Shown piece after piece: positions 46,589 through 59,300 of a stretch of 64,000 nucleotides of DNA. Every line of letters begins with the position of its first letter. The first letter of the stretch is position 1. The stretch comes from Chlorophyllum brunneum. Lineage: Eukaryota; Basidiomycota; Agaricomycetes; Agaricales; Agaricaceae. The notes beneath the pieces were generated by a model. It worked only from the letters and a program-made list of their open reading frames with translations. It made no database searches and was not told the DNA's origin. The stretch covers positions 496,001 through 560,000 of the forward strand of contig OY756139.1 in assembly GCA_963576785.1 (NCBI GenBank), written 5' to 3'. The translations under genes were made by a program, and so were the position numbers.

Positions 46589-49062
46589 ATGTCTTCCCGA
46601 GAAAAGTATTCTGGCCCAGAGCGCAAGCTGCTCCTCGCATTCGACGTAGGAACCACCTACAGTGGCATCTCGTACAGGTAATGGACCACCCCGTGCGAAC
46701 CACAAGCAACAAAGGTAGTTGATAGGTTTTTTTACTAGTATTCTCGACCCAGGGAAAGAGCCGGAGATTCAGGGCGTGCACAGGTTGAGTTACTGCTACA
46801 GTAACAACTTTATGCAGCTCTGACACTCAGCTGCAGGTTTCCAGGCCAGGAAACAGCTGGCGGGACTGCAAAATTACCTTCAGTTTTATATTACAGTAGA
46901 GATGGTCGAGTTCGTGCCGTAGGTACCGAGGCCGAGGGAGATAATATCGACATGATGGCAGAGGAAGAGAATTGGGTAAAGGCGGAATGGTAATTCGCTC
47001 CCTTTCCGTCGTGAATTGGCCATTGATCTCGGTGTATTCTACAGGTTCAAGTTGCACTTGCGCCCGAAGTCAAGCGATTTCGCAGCCAGTGCTGGTCATA
47101 TAAAACCTTTACCCCTGGGTAAAACAGTGGTAGAGGTTTTATCCGATTTTTTGAAGTATCTCAACGATTGTGCCAAGCAATATATTCAAGAGGTTCACCC
47201 AGGGATCGGAAGTGACGTCTGGGACGGGCGAGAGATTCACTACATTCTCTCCCATCCGAATGGATGGGAGGGTCCGCAGCGTACCTTGATGAGGCAAGCG
47301 GCAGAGAAGGCCGGACTCGTCACTGCCACTGGTCGAAATCAAGTCACCTTCATTACAGAAGGAGAGGCAAGTCTCAATCGAAGTATTGAAAAGGGTTTGA
47401 TGGCTGGATCAATTTGGGTGAGTTGTGACGCAAATCTGAAGTCGGTAAATGACGATGTCGCTATTTTATCCAGAGCGGTCAAGGTATCTCGATCGTCGAT
47501 GCAGGAGGAGGAACTCTTGATATCAGTGCTTATGCATGTCAACATGGCAGCAAGAAGTTTGAAGAAATCGCAGAAGCGCAGTGTAGGCATCTCAACTATA
47601 TCCTCGGAGATAAATACCATTGATTCTGCGTTGTTCAGGTCACTTCAGGGGCTCCATCTTCGTGACAGAGGCTGCGGAGGAATATCTGCAGAGTACGTTA
47701 CTCGGTTTCGAACCTGGAGAGCGCTGACAAGCCTATTTGATACCAGAGTATCTCAAGGGATGTAAACAATTCTACAGAGACATTCCTGAGATGAAACGTT
47801 ACTTTGACAAGACGACGAAATGTTCCTTCCGCGATTCCAACGACCCACATTACATTCGCTTCGGTTCCGCCCGTGACAGGGATCCCAAATATAAAATCAT
47901 GGCCGGAAAAATTCGTCTGGAGGGGTGCGTTCTTCCGTTATGTTTGAACCCGATTGCAATACTGAGTTATACACAGACAAGACGTTGCTTCCTTTTTTGA
48001 ACCTTCCATCAAGTGTATTGTCGATGGTGTTTTACACCAGTGTGATATTGCACATAGGCCAATTTCCGTGAGTAATTTCCTGTATTATCACACGACTTTA
48101 CTCATCGGGCTGAAAGAGTGTTTTCCTTGTGGGCGGTTTCGCTGCAAGTGATTACCTCTATAAGAAGGTTAAAGAGGCCTTGGAACCGTGTGGACTACGT
48201 GTGTATAGGCCCGACACGCAGATGTAAGTGTACATGCTTCGGCGGTTTATGGGAAAGCAAAGGTTCACGCGCGCGTTCTTTGACCAGCAACAAAGTTGTC
48301 GCGGATGGAGCGATTTCAGGCATTCTGGACAAACCCATTAATGCTCGGGTTACGCGTTATTCCTCGGGGGTGATATGTGCTACTCCATACCAACCGGTCC
48401 ATCCAGAGCACATCAAACGTAGCTGGCAATGTTATGCTATGCTTAACGGGCAGTTGGCGATCCCTGACTTTTTTGACGTGATTTTAGGGCGGGTGAGAAG
48501 TATTCCTATTATGAGTTTAGTACTTCCTCACGTTTGTTCGCTGCGACAGAACGTGCAGGTTTCAGAAACTCAAGAGTTCCGTTCCAAATATGTGCGGAGA
48601 GGCTTAGAGGTGGCTAGCCTGAGGATAATGGAGACCGAAATAAAATGCTATCGAGGAACTCTAGGTCAGGAGAAGTGCCAGTGGACAGACAATGATCCAG
48701 GTTCGTAAGTTCAGCTCATCTTAAAAACACAATTCATTCCTCGCAGGGAGTTACCACAAACTTTGCACTGTGAAAGCAAATCTCGCGAATGTGCCTATAC
48801 CCCTATCCTATGGTGCGATGGGTCGCTTCTACGAGGTTGAAGTTGATATCGTGTTGCTATTCGGCCTGAGTGAGCTGAAAGCCCAGACTGCGTGGGTCCA
48901 AAACGTGCGTGAAAGCTCGGTTTCATCCGTTAACTAGGCCTTCACTAAACTATCTTATAGGGAGTAGAGAAAAGGTTTGAGTCGTTTAATGTGTGAGTGA
49001 TGTTAGGATACTAATCAAACCACAGGGGTCCCGCCGAGATCATTTACGACACTGATATCTGA
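46589..49062 (+). CDS. Hsp70-12-like ATPase-fold protein, copy 1
   Basis: Fourteen exons: 46589-46677, 46739-46783, 46837-46989, 47045-47417, 47474-47582, 47639-47692, 47747-47924, 47977-48067, 48117-48223, 48288-48492, 48550-48700, 48747-48904, 48961-48974 (14 nt), 49026-49062; 587 aa. Actin/Hsp70-fold nucleotide motifs are present: phosphate-1 AFDVGTTYSGISY, phosphate-2 VDAGGGTLDISAY and adenosine VFLVGGFAASDYL. Length and spacing fit the divergent HSPA12-like group common in mushroom-forming fungi, which lacks a canonical substrate-binding domain. Substrate unknown. Its tandem neighbour has exons of the same size except exons 1 and 7 (each off by one codon). Intron 2 is unusually conserved between the copies. 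Confidence 0.88.
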
Positions 49063-49568
49063 GTTGAATCCATGATTGCTTCGACATTAGCCTCATTATG
49101 GTATCTAAGTACTACTTAGGGACCATTTGTCTTCATCTTGCGTTTGTTTGTATCATATAGCTACACTCCCGAAGGAAAATTATATCGAGTTCCTTTACCC
49201 GAAAAATCTAAGCTTTTTAATCACTGTTGAGCGTGCTTCTTGGACCCGCACAGCCTATGGCCCCGAATATCTGGGAGAGAGCCTAAGCGGTCTGACTGTC
49301 GGGGATCCCAATGGGCGTGAGTCCCCAATGTCTCTCGGCGGCCATATGTGACCCTTCTGAAGGAATAGAACATTCCTTAAGAGGAGAATCAACGCCTTCG
49401 CGTATCAAGTGACTGATATTTATGGTCCGATCATAACAGCAGTGACATTCAGTGACCATCATTCCCGTACATAAGATTACAACCGTGCTTAGTGTTACAC
49501 CATAACGCTTAAAGCCATTACGAGGGCGCAGTTCCCTCATTCTAGAAGACACATTCCCTCCCTCATTT
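49063..49568. other. intergenic between tandem Hsp70-like genes
   Basis: 506 bp, no gene recognised; presumably the promoter of copy 2. Confidence 0.5.
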
Positions 49569-52024
49569 ATGAATATGCCAAGAGAAAAATACTCTGAATC
49601 GGAACGCAAGTTACTGCTCGCGTTCGATGTGGGAACCACTTATAGTGGAATATCGTACAGGTAATGGGCTGGGCGGAAGGGTATATACCTGGGAAAAGGT
49701 GATTAATTCCTTCTGTGCTTAGCATACTCGATCCGGACAAAGAGCCAGAGATTCAGGGCGTGCACAAGTTGAGATACTGCTACAGTAACAACTTTATGCA
49801 GCTCTGACACTCAGCTGAAGGTTTCCAGGTCAAGAGATAGCGGGCGGCAATGCGAAGATACCTTCGATCATGTATTACAGCACTGACGGTCGAGTCCGGG
49901 CTGTAGGTGCAGAGACGGAACGGGATGGTATCGATATTATCGCAGAGGAGGAGGAGTGGGTGAAGGCAGAATGGTAATCCAGTTATCTACATCAAATTAA
50001 TATGCTTGATCCCTCATTTACTGTTTAGGTTCAAGCTGCATTTGCGTCCAAATACTAAGGAATTTGCAGCCGGTTCTGCTTATATACCGCCGTTACCACT
50101 TGACAAGACAGTTGTGGAGGTCTTGGCTGATTTTCTCGGGTATCTAAACGACTGCGCGAAGCAGTATATTCAGGAAGTCCACCCAGGCATAGGAAGTAGC
50201 CTCTGGAGCGGACTGGAAATTCACTACATTCTTTCGCACCCAAATGGTTGGGAAGGACATCAGCAGGCTTTGATGAGGCAGGCAGCTGAGAAGGCTGGGC
50301 TCGTCCAGCCAGGAGGGCGGAACAAGCTCACGTTCATCACTGAGGGCGAGGCTAGCCTCAACCGATGTATCGAAAAGGGCCTTATGACTGAAGCGATTCG
50401 GGTACGTCCATGGTCTCTCTCATAGCTAAATCCTAAGGTTCTACGCCAAAAAGAGGGGAGAAGGTGTTACCGTCGTTGACGCTGGTGGAGGAACCATAGA
50501 CATTAGCGCCTATGCTGTCAAGACTGATGGGAAAAGCTTTGAGGAGATCGCAGGGTCACAGTGTCAGTTAGCCTGGCGGTCTGTCGTCGTCCGTGTTAAC
50601 TTACCTTGCGATAGGTCACTTCAAGGGTTCGATATTCGTGACTCAGGCTGCAAAGGAATATCTTGATAGTATGCCAGAGTACTCCGAGTCCAGATATCAA
50701 ACCACCGGACTGATATCTTCGCATAGCATTCCTCAAAGGTTCCAAATTTCGGAGGGACATCCCAGAAATGAAACGATATTTCGACAAGACGACTAAATGT
50801 TCCTTCCGGGATCCCGATGACCCTCATTTCATTCGCGTTGGTTCGGCTCGTGAAAAGGACGCGAAATTGACGATTATTGGAGGCAGGCTCCGCCTCAATG
50901 GGTAAGCAATTGCTTTCGCACCATTTCCACTTGCCATGTTTAGCTCGATAAAGAAAGGACGTTGCTTCATTCTTCGAACCTTCGATCGAGTGCATCGTTG
51001 ACGGCATCCTGGCCCAGCGCGATACTGCTGTTAAATCCATTTCAGTGTGTACTCTCATTCTTGTACTTGCAACGTTCATTCACCCTCTTCAAAAAAGGAT
51101 GTTTTCCTTGTTGGCGGGTTCTCAGCGAACGACTATCTATTCAGGAAAGTGAAAGAGAGGCTGGAACCATATGGCCTGAGAGTGTTCAGACCAGATACTC
51201 AGGTGTAAGTGCTTCGAAATCGAGCGTTGAGGTGACCTTGACTCTTCATGCTCGACCCAGGAACAAAGTAGTGGCAGATGGAGCTATCTCCGGTGTCTTA
51301 GATCGACCAGTTCGTACTAGGGTTGCACGCCATGCTTTCGGCACCAACATTTGCGTCGTATACGATCCGTCCCTCCCAGAGCACGTGGGACGCAGATGGA
51401 AAACCACACCAATCTATTCGGGGGAAACGGCGATTCCGGGCGCGTTCAGTGTGATCCTTCGAAAGGTGATACCGTCAATCATTTTATAAAGCAAGCACTT
51501 AGGCCTTCGGGTCCAGAACACTCAAGTTTCAGAGACGCAAGAATTCCGCTGCCGGTATGCAAGAGGCGCGGAAAATCCACTTTTCCTAACAACGATGGAA
51601 AAGCAAATTTTGTGCTATCGCGGAAACCTGTCTCCAGAGGGATATCAGTTCATGGATGACGAGCCAGGTGAACAAGACTTGAGTGTCATTTAACTGCTTA
51701 TCTCTGAGCAATCGTAGGGAACTATCGTGAGGCTTGCACCGTCAAGGCCAATTTGGCAAATATCCCGATTCCACTTTGCTTTGGACCGAGAGGACACTAT
51801 TACGAAATCGTCATCGACATCATTCTTCTGTTCGGTTGTACGGAGCTGAAGGCCCAGATAGCGTGGATGGAGAACGTACGTTATTCCTTCCTCGACGTAA
51901 GCTCAATAATGACGTTGTTCTAGGGGGTAGAAAAGAGGTTCGTCATCCCCTGCATCATAAACAACTGCTAATGAAACGTCGTACCAGAGGAGATGCAGAG
52001 GTTATCTACGATACTGATGTGTGA
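49569..52024 (+). CDS. Hsp70-12-like ATPase-fold protein, copy 2
   Basis: Fourteen exons: 49569-49660, 49723-49767, 49821-49973, 50029-50401, 50454-50562, 50615-50668, 50727-50901, 50954-51044, 51098-51204, 51261-51465, 51517-51667, 51718-51875, 51924-51937 (14 nt), 51988-52024; 587 aa. Motifs are AFDVGTTYSGISY, VDAGGGTIDISAY and VFLVGGFSANDYL. It begins MNMPREKYSESERK; a second in-frame Met at 49575 is equally likely. It is the head-to-tail duplicate of 46589-49062, with every intron at the same position and phase. Coding sequence has diverged clearly while both copies remain open, so both are probably functional. Confidence 0.88.
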
Positions 52025-52192
52025 GGCAGGATGTTTTTGGGGTTTTCCTCTTTTTTTGTGGTTTCGTTATGTTTGTAATTGTATTGGATCTATGCTCCGT
52101 GGGAATACTTCCGAATCAACGTTGGCAATGTTCGTGCGGATTATTCCAACAATGCGTCCCTTATTCCCCAAACCGAGACACAAACCTCCACC

Positions 52193-53672
52193 ATGTCGTC
52201 CCAGCGCACCATAAACGAGCTCATTGCAGGGAGTTTTGGCGGCGCAGCACAGGTTCTCGTTGGGCAGCCGTTGGATACGATCAAGACTCGGGCACAGATA
52301 GCTCCCAGTTAGTCATACACGTTTACCTCGAGGTCGGGTACTGAAGCAGGGCTCTGTCCGTCCTGCAGAGGGCATGTTTGTATGTTTACATACCGATATC
52401 ATCGGTCCAAGCTAGCCTACACCATTTTCTAGAAAGGTCCTATGGATATCTTAGCACAAACGTTGCGCAAGGAGGGTTTCTTTGCTCTATACAAGGGTAA
52501 CTGCCCCAATCAGCTTTTTCTATGCATCCACTGATGGTTGCATCCTCAAGGGATGCTTAGCCCACTAATTGGCATCGCTGGTGTCAACTCTCTCTTGTTC
52601 GCTGCATACGGGGCTTCCAAAAGAATAATCTCACCCTATCCCCATCTTCCGCTGAAAGAAATTGCAGCGGCAGGTGCCATGGCAGGAGCGGCCAACGCTA
52701 TACTTGCCAGTCCGGGTGGGTTGTAGGAAGTTATTTTCGCCCAGGTCACTCTTCTGATAGAACTTCAGTGGAAATGTTCAAGGTCCGAATGCAGGGACAG
52801 TATGGGGCCGCCACAGATAAGCGGCTTCGAGCTGTCATTGGAGATATGTGGAGCCAATGGGGTTTTCGAAAGGGTATCATGCGTGGTTATTGGGTGACGT
52901 TCACCCGCGAAATTCCTGCCTATGCTGGGTGCGCAGTTTTGATCCAACCTATGGGGAAGGGCACGCTTATACCCGTTGTTCAATAGCTTCTACACCGGTA
53001 AGATTCTCTCGGATGAGACGTAGATTTAGTTTTCCGACGCGGGCTTGCAGCTTTCGAGTTCTCAAAACGCACCTTTGCAAAGACATACGGAAATGATGTA
53101 CCCGTATGGGCGCTCCTAGCGTCAGGCTCAATGGGCGGGGTAAGTGTTAACGTACATTACACCATCATAATTCTGATTTGATATGGTATGTAGATCGCGT
53201 ACTGGTTATCCTGTTACCCCCTGGGCAAGTTTTGTCCCTAGATTTACATTCGTGATATCAGCTCATCCAAAGTATAGACGTCGTGAAATCCCGTATCCAG
53301 CTTCGGGCGGAGCCACCCCAAGGCTCACCAATCCAATACATAGTCAGAGAGCTTCGAAGTATCATGGCTGAAACTGGCAGGTTTGTCGCTAGTCAAGTTC
53401 CCGTGCGTCAGTAAATTCTTGAAATGTTATCCAGTGCGGCCGGTTTATTCCGTGGACTCTCGCCCTGTTGTGAGTGGCTCTTTCACCGTCTTGCGTCGAC
53501 ACGATCTGAGCATATTGCTGGCAGTGCTGAGAAGGTGGCCCATGTCATTTATGTGTATTTTTGGTGCTTACGCCGAGTTGATAGTATTCCTGCTGCAGGG
53601 AGCACATTCGCTGCATTTGAAGTAACAAGAGGTGCGCCGCTTGTGCAAACGCCACATTCAAAAGGGTACTGA
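52193..53672 (+). CDS. mitochondrial carrier (SLC25) family protein
   Basis: Ten exons: 52193-52307, 52437-52496, 52551-52715, 52769-52928, 52987-52997 (11 nt), 53051-53139, 53194-53224, 53278-53380, 53435-53469, 53578-53672; 287 aa. All three carrier signatures are present: QPLDTIKTRAQ, SPVEMFKVRMQ and YPLDVVKSRIQ. They sit at the ends of odd-numbered helices in a six-helix inner-membrane transporter. Repeat spacing and length are typical. The Glu in the second repeat resembles carriers for amino acids or acylcarnitine-type substrates, but the substrate cannot be assigned here. The intron at 53225-53277 has a GC donor (GCAAGT) with a normal TATAG acceptor. The exon 10 acceptor and C terminus are the least certain. 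The gene starts 168 bp after the second Hsp70-like gene. Confidence 0.83.
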
Positions 53673-54173
53673 GCTGCTCCACCCTGGACAGATTATCTGT
53701 TAAAGGCTACTGGCGTTTGATATCCTTGTGCACCATGACGTCGGCACGCTGGCAGAACTGCTTCGGTCCAGAAGTTCCTTGGTCAGCAATGGCAACTGGG
53801 CGCCGAGCGTTCAAACATTGACTCAATCTATTTGTCCTGCGTGTAGTTGACATGTTAAGCACTGCGTCATACGATCAACCGAAGCAATCATGGTGTCGTT
53901 ATACATTGTATAGGAGCTATGTGTCTAGACACAGTCGCCCGTTACTGAACTTAGTAAGCCCCTGCAAGCCAATGATCCATATATACCGGACCGATGGGTC
54001 AACATGGCTCGTACACTCACTGGGCAGATGGACCAATAAAGCTCCAATATCACTAAAATAATATTATCCCGAAAATTATCCATAACAATAACTGGGCAAA
54101 TTCAGTAGCTACAACATCTCGACAGAACGCTGTCCGACTCTCTCCTTGGCGCGACGCATGTTATCTCTGCCCT
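53673..54173. other. intergenic between convergent genes
   Basis: 500 bp, nothing recognised. Confidence 0.5.
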
Positions 54174-55250
54174 TCACAAACACATTTCCCAAACATCGCT
54201 CTCCAGGCTGTGTCTCTTCAAACCTTTCCATTGCCACAGCTCTACGTCAACTTGGGTACCGTCTGGCAAAGGGACCCTGTTGACCCTAGACAAGGATGCT
54301 CCGCTTCTATTCGTCTGCTCATGATCGGCTAGTTCCTTCATCCACTTAACCACTTCCTTCTGAACATCTGCACGAGTGACAAAGTTGACACTTGGATTTT
54401 GCAAAATTCGGATATTCCGCGATGACCCTGGAGTCAAAATCTCCATCATGGACACTGGGGGACTGGTGGCGGAACACTCAACCTGGGGAAATACGAGGTC
54501 GAAGGAGGAGTTGTTGCCACTATTAATAGCCGATGGTGGTCCCCATGAACATGTCTGACTCCCATTACCTGAAGTCGCGACTGGCATGACGACAGCATAT
54601 GGAGAGTCCCGGTATCTCAAGGCATGGTCAATATCCCTCTTAATCTCTGTCACCTGTTCAAACAATAGTGGCGAGGGGTATATTTCGTTGAGACCATGGA
54701 CGAGATTGATCGTCGAAGCATTGTGATCATCTGGAAGGTCCTTCGGAGGCGGACGCGGGACCAAGCGTACCATTCCTGTCTCCACTGTCAATCCAACCCA
54801 GGTGTGCCCGTGACCTAGTGAGCTGCATACTCACTTTTTATATTTGTGTAATCTGCACTCTAAAGGGTAGTGTGGAAACTGGGTGAGCAGCAACCTAGAA
54901 ACTCTAGAACGACCAGGTTGGTCAGATTATAAACCAAGACCAAGATACCCCGGTTGTTCATTTGTTTGCCTGAGATCGTGTAGAGATTGCCATCGGTGAA
55001 ACCTATTTTGAGTATACGTGTGAATGATGTACAATAAGCAATAAGGGGCGTAAGGAAGCAAGGGGATACAGACCCGGGCAGGCTAACGGAAACTCGCTCC
55101 ACGACGATCAATTGACCTGTAACCTTTAAGGCTCATTATTACTTGTAAGGAGCGTATTAGAGATCGAAAATGAAGATGAAGCAGTACTGACTGCTTGTCC
55201 ACCAATGATGGGCATGCTCTGGTTATCTCCAAGGTGCCTGTTCAGAACAG
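54174..55250 (-). CDS. hypothetical protein, 3' exons only resolved
   Basis: The last exon (about 54786-54174) is an open frame of about 200 codons with no ATG at its start, following a plausible acceptor (TTGACAG). It encodes a soluble-looking protein with RLVPRPPPKDLPDD, RADVQKEVVKWMKELADHEQ and a C terminus ending SDVWEMCL. Upstream on the same strand are probable further exons reading NQSMPIIGGQA / VTGQLIVVERVSVSLPG (splice at about 55195/55135) and FTDGNLYTISGKQMNNRG. I could not connect them without a phase conflict, so the gene model is incomplete. No family recognised. Confidence 0.4.
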
Positions 55251-56354
55251 CAAGTAGTGTCCTTGTAGGTACTATCAACAATCATTCACTGTTTACAGAT
55301 TTGATCCAGTCTGGTTCACCAGTGCTATCAAATTTGATCATCTCACTTGTTTCCATCATCAGTATTTACAGCTCCCTCAGATTTACAACGGATGCCTCCG
55401 CAAACTTGATCACATGGTGTTGTTGGATGACTCCATGTTAAAAATGTTAAATACTTGTTAAAAGCATGTGAAAAACTCCAATGTTTTTAACATCGGAGTT
55501 TCAACCCAGCACTACAATTATACTCATCCAAGACAAGCACTATTTAAAGTAGCAAAACCTTATATGTCGGACGCCGAAGGAATTACCGTTATGATGTCAT
55601 TTTAAGTATCGGCTTCTTTCGGCTTATCGCACCGAGGAGGATGGTGTGTCGATTAGTGACTTTTGTCCCTATCCATTCGATCCTCGCTGTGTGAAGGAAT
55701 CCATTACCCCTCCTGGGCATTGGACGAGGACCGCATGACTTGGCGAGGTCTGCGAGTGTGGGAGAAACCGCCACGACTTACGCTTTAGGGATCCCTGTTT
55801 AGCTTTGGGCCTATTTGACACGGAGAAAAGTCATCAAAGATGGAGAAGAAACAGAGCCCAGGGATCACATCTGTCAGGTCCTGTCGGTGCGGGTTCCGCA
55901 CCGAATCGAGATTCGCGTGACTCGCGCATTGCCGACGGAATCTGAGAGTCAAAAATCTGAGGCTTGGGGCTCGGAGGTCCATGCTGAGTTGACTGTCTCC
56001 TCTACTTGCATCACACGCAGCTGAGCCGTTTTTTATGTCTGAACCGTTTTCAAGACTATGTACAAGCTAAGGTAATGAGGTTGTTCAAACCTGACACAGA
56101 GTGGGTAAGACCCCCAGGAGAAGGTATCGGAATATTTCGAGTCCGGTGGTATGCAATGGGTGATAGAATCACTTGCCTCTCTGAGACAAGCAGCTTTCGT
56201 CTTGGACGTTTTGAGGTTGTGGTACTCCATCTGCGTTACCGATGGGTTCGGATAATACATATACCATTGGCACGGTCTTTTCGCATCTGTCAGGCGCGCG
56301 AAATTTAATGAGCATTGGAAAAAAATAGACTATGGAACAAGGTCAAGACTCCAA
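55251..56354. other. intergenic, about 1.1 kb
   Basis: No gene recognised. It contains a short hairpin (55473-55501). ORFs in this interval lack support. Confidence 0.45.
55473..55501. repeat. perfect-looking short hairpin
   Basis: A 13-bp inverted repeat (AAACTCCAATGTT / AACATCGGAGTTT) with one mismatch and a 3-nt loop. Its role is unknown. It could be a transposon footprint or a transcript end structure. Confidence 0.6.
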
Positions 56355-59300
56355 TCAGAACAACCCTCGTAAGTTTGTGTCATCCATCTCCTTGAGTGCA
56401 TCTCTAGCTTCCCGGGCAGGTCGAGAGATTATAGGCTTGTCATTTGCAGCATTCTCAAGTACTTTTTGAGCAACAGTTCGCAACACTCCCAACTTTTGGA
56501 ACAAATTTGGTGAGTCACCGAGGTTATCGTAGTCCTCATCGGGCTTGAGAACCGCGCGCATCACATGAGACGATAATACCGAAGGCGGTGTACCACTCGA
56601 CAAAAAAGATCTGTGGAGAACAATGAGTGAAGGGGATCCAGGTTTGCGATCATTTTTCACGTACACAACAGTATTACGAAGAAGTTCTGGCTGATCCGCA
56701 AGTCCTACAACCAAGAGCCCCACTGCCTGACAGTAGTGTTCTACCATCGCAGGGTCAGCTGATAAAATATAATGATAATCTCTAGAGGCTCACCGTCGTG
56801 GTGTGCTTTGAAGCTATCCGCAACCAGTTCGACACAAGCCTCCCGGGCCTTCTCTCCGAGGTTTTGCGATGCGTTTTGAACCACTTTGGCCAAGGCAAGT
56901 ACAAGACTGCTTGAGATGGCGTCATCATTGGCCTTTACACCAGCGATCAGCTCTACTATCACGGGATCTACACGAGGTTGGTGCTTCATGAGAACACCGA
57001 GCGCATGCGCCGCACGATTGCGAACAGTGTTTCCGGCTGTGTCGCTCGCGCTTTTAACAAAGGTGCGCTGGAGCTGTGGGAAAAAGGGCTTGACGAAAGT
57101 GGGTATACGTTCCAACATGGAAGTAAGAGCGGTGAGAATAGCATTCTTGACGCCTGGGGGGTAGTTGGTTGCTTGTGTTGCAACACGAATGAGGGGGCCC
57201 GTAAACGATACCACATATGGTTTGATGGCACTTTCTTCCGTCCTCTCTACGAGATCTCCAATGGCATAAGCAGCCTGTTCTCGTTGTTCATTGTTACCCG
57301 TAGTAAGACCAGCGATGATAATAGGGACGGTGGGAGCCACACCCTTCGGAAGGCTGAAACCGGGGACGACGCTTCCGGGTGTTCCAGTGGATTCAATGTT
57401 TCTGCGCAGGGGGACGACCAAAGGCTCCAGCTCATCCTTAGGCACAGACTTCACAAACACGTCTAGGGCACCTAGGGCGGCTGTGTGTACTGAAACCACA
57501 GGATCCTCCATCAGGGAAATCAGCTGACGGATCCAGTCAACACGGTACAGCGAGGAATCGAGTTCCGAAATTTCGCAGAAAGTAGTGAACAAGGTGCAGG
57601 CACTGACTCTTCTCTGTGGATGGTCGCTCTTAGCCCTGATCGACCGATCATTAGTGGGAATGTGTGCAGGTAAGGGGGTAACGTACCATCCAATGAGCAT
57701 CATCATTAATGTGTTCAATCCCTCAACGTCGTTAATCGAAGCAAGGAGTGCTTTGATAGCTTCGTCAAGGGCAGCCTGCAGCTCCTCGTCCTGATCCTCC
57801 TCAAGGACACGGACGATCGCATTCATGATAACATTGAGGCGGCGGCTCAGAGCGTTCCCAGCGACGGTGACAAGTGAAGCCAGGGCACGGGCATTGAAAA
57901 CGGTCATAGGAATGGCAGTGAGTGTGGGTATGAGTACTGGGAATACCGTTGAGGCGCGGACCTGAGGAAGGAGGTTTACATGAGCGGACAAAGGGTGGGA
58001 GGGAAAACATACTGTCATAACTTCACGAAGAGCCTGTAGCGCAGTGCCAGAGCCCTTTCCAGGCTGACGAAGTGCTTCCAGCAGGGTTGGTATGGTTTGA
58101 TCGATGGCTCTGCTGCCAATATGTTCTTGTAGCACATCAAAGGCTTGCGCTGCCGCGGAACGCACATTGGCTTCATCGTCAACCAACGAGACTCGAACGA
58201 TAGATATGATAGTGTCTTCGTGGCCTTCTCTCTGGCTATCCGTCGTGCTCCTCCTGTAAAACATTATTGTTACTAATAATTCCGTGGTGTTGGGGGAGAA
58301 CATACATGATCTCTGTCAATGTCAGACAGACGCCTTCTCTTGTCCGAGAGTCCGTCGATTGTGCCTTCGCCTTGAGGAGCATCATGACCTCACCGACGAC
58401 CCTTTCTCCGAACTTGCGGGATATGTCAGCGACGGTCTTTCCTGCAGTCTACCACAGGTTAATACGGGGGGACTTCATGAGCATCGGGGTACAGTACCTC
58501 CTGCTGTTCCGGCTCGGCCCCAGAAATAAGGTATATAATTTGATTAATGAGCTCAGAGAGTATTTCTCGCACTGGAGAATATGAGTCCGGAGTTTGGAAC
58601 GCATGGACGACTACTTACCTGTCTTCGGTGTATTGTGCACAAGGGCCTTCCAAATCTGCACCGAGGATTGGCGAACCACCAGCACACTATCCTGGCGTAC
58701 GAGATAGAGAGCAGATAGAATGCGATCACGACGTTCAGAGCCTAGGACTTCACCCAGTGCACGGCGTGATGTTTCTGCAACAACAGCTTCTGCCTCCTCC
58801 TCTTCATCTCCGTCGGAGGTCTTCCCAGAAATTCCCGATACCTTGAACAAGAGTTCCCCAACGAGCGTGATCGATGATTGCTAGAGATAGAGATATCTAA
58901 GTCAAATTTTCTGCTAAACGTTCGGGGAATTAGCCTACCCTGATACGCCACCCGGGATCGAACATGCCACGTTCGAGTTCAGGCAAAAGTAAATCTATCG
59001 CCTTGGTGGAGTAATTGGTGACGACCATCCTACCTGCACGCATAGCTGCCTCGCGAACATACTCTTCCGTATCTGAAAGTCCACCAAGAATGGGTGAGAT
59101 GATCCTTGGAAGATGAGGTTGGAAACGAGTTCCGAAGGTCGCCGGAAGATAAACGAGCAACGACATAAACCCTTCGCGAACTGTGGATCTGGGCGACCGA
59201 GCATTAACAATAATATCCGGCAGTAGACCCTCCATACGCTCCATGCCAAGGCCTGCGAGAACCTCACTGAGACCTTGGGCAGCTCCCTGTCGATCGACTC

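Noticed and set aside
54860..55111. 83-codon minus ORF taken as one complete exon
   Set aside because: It lacks an ATG and probably contains an intron; kept only as part of an unresolved gene model.
55205..55441. 78-codon hydrophobic ORF
   Set aside because: No splice continuity or family signal; composition follows local AT richness.
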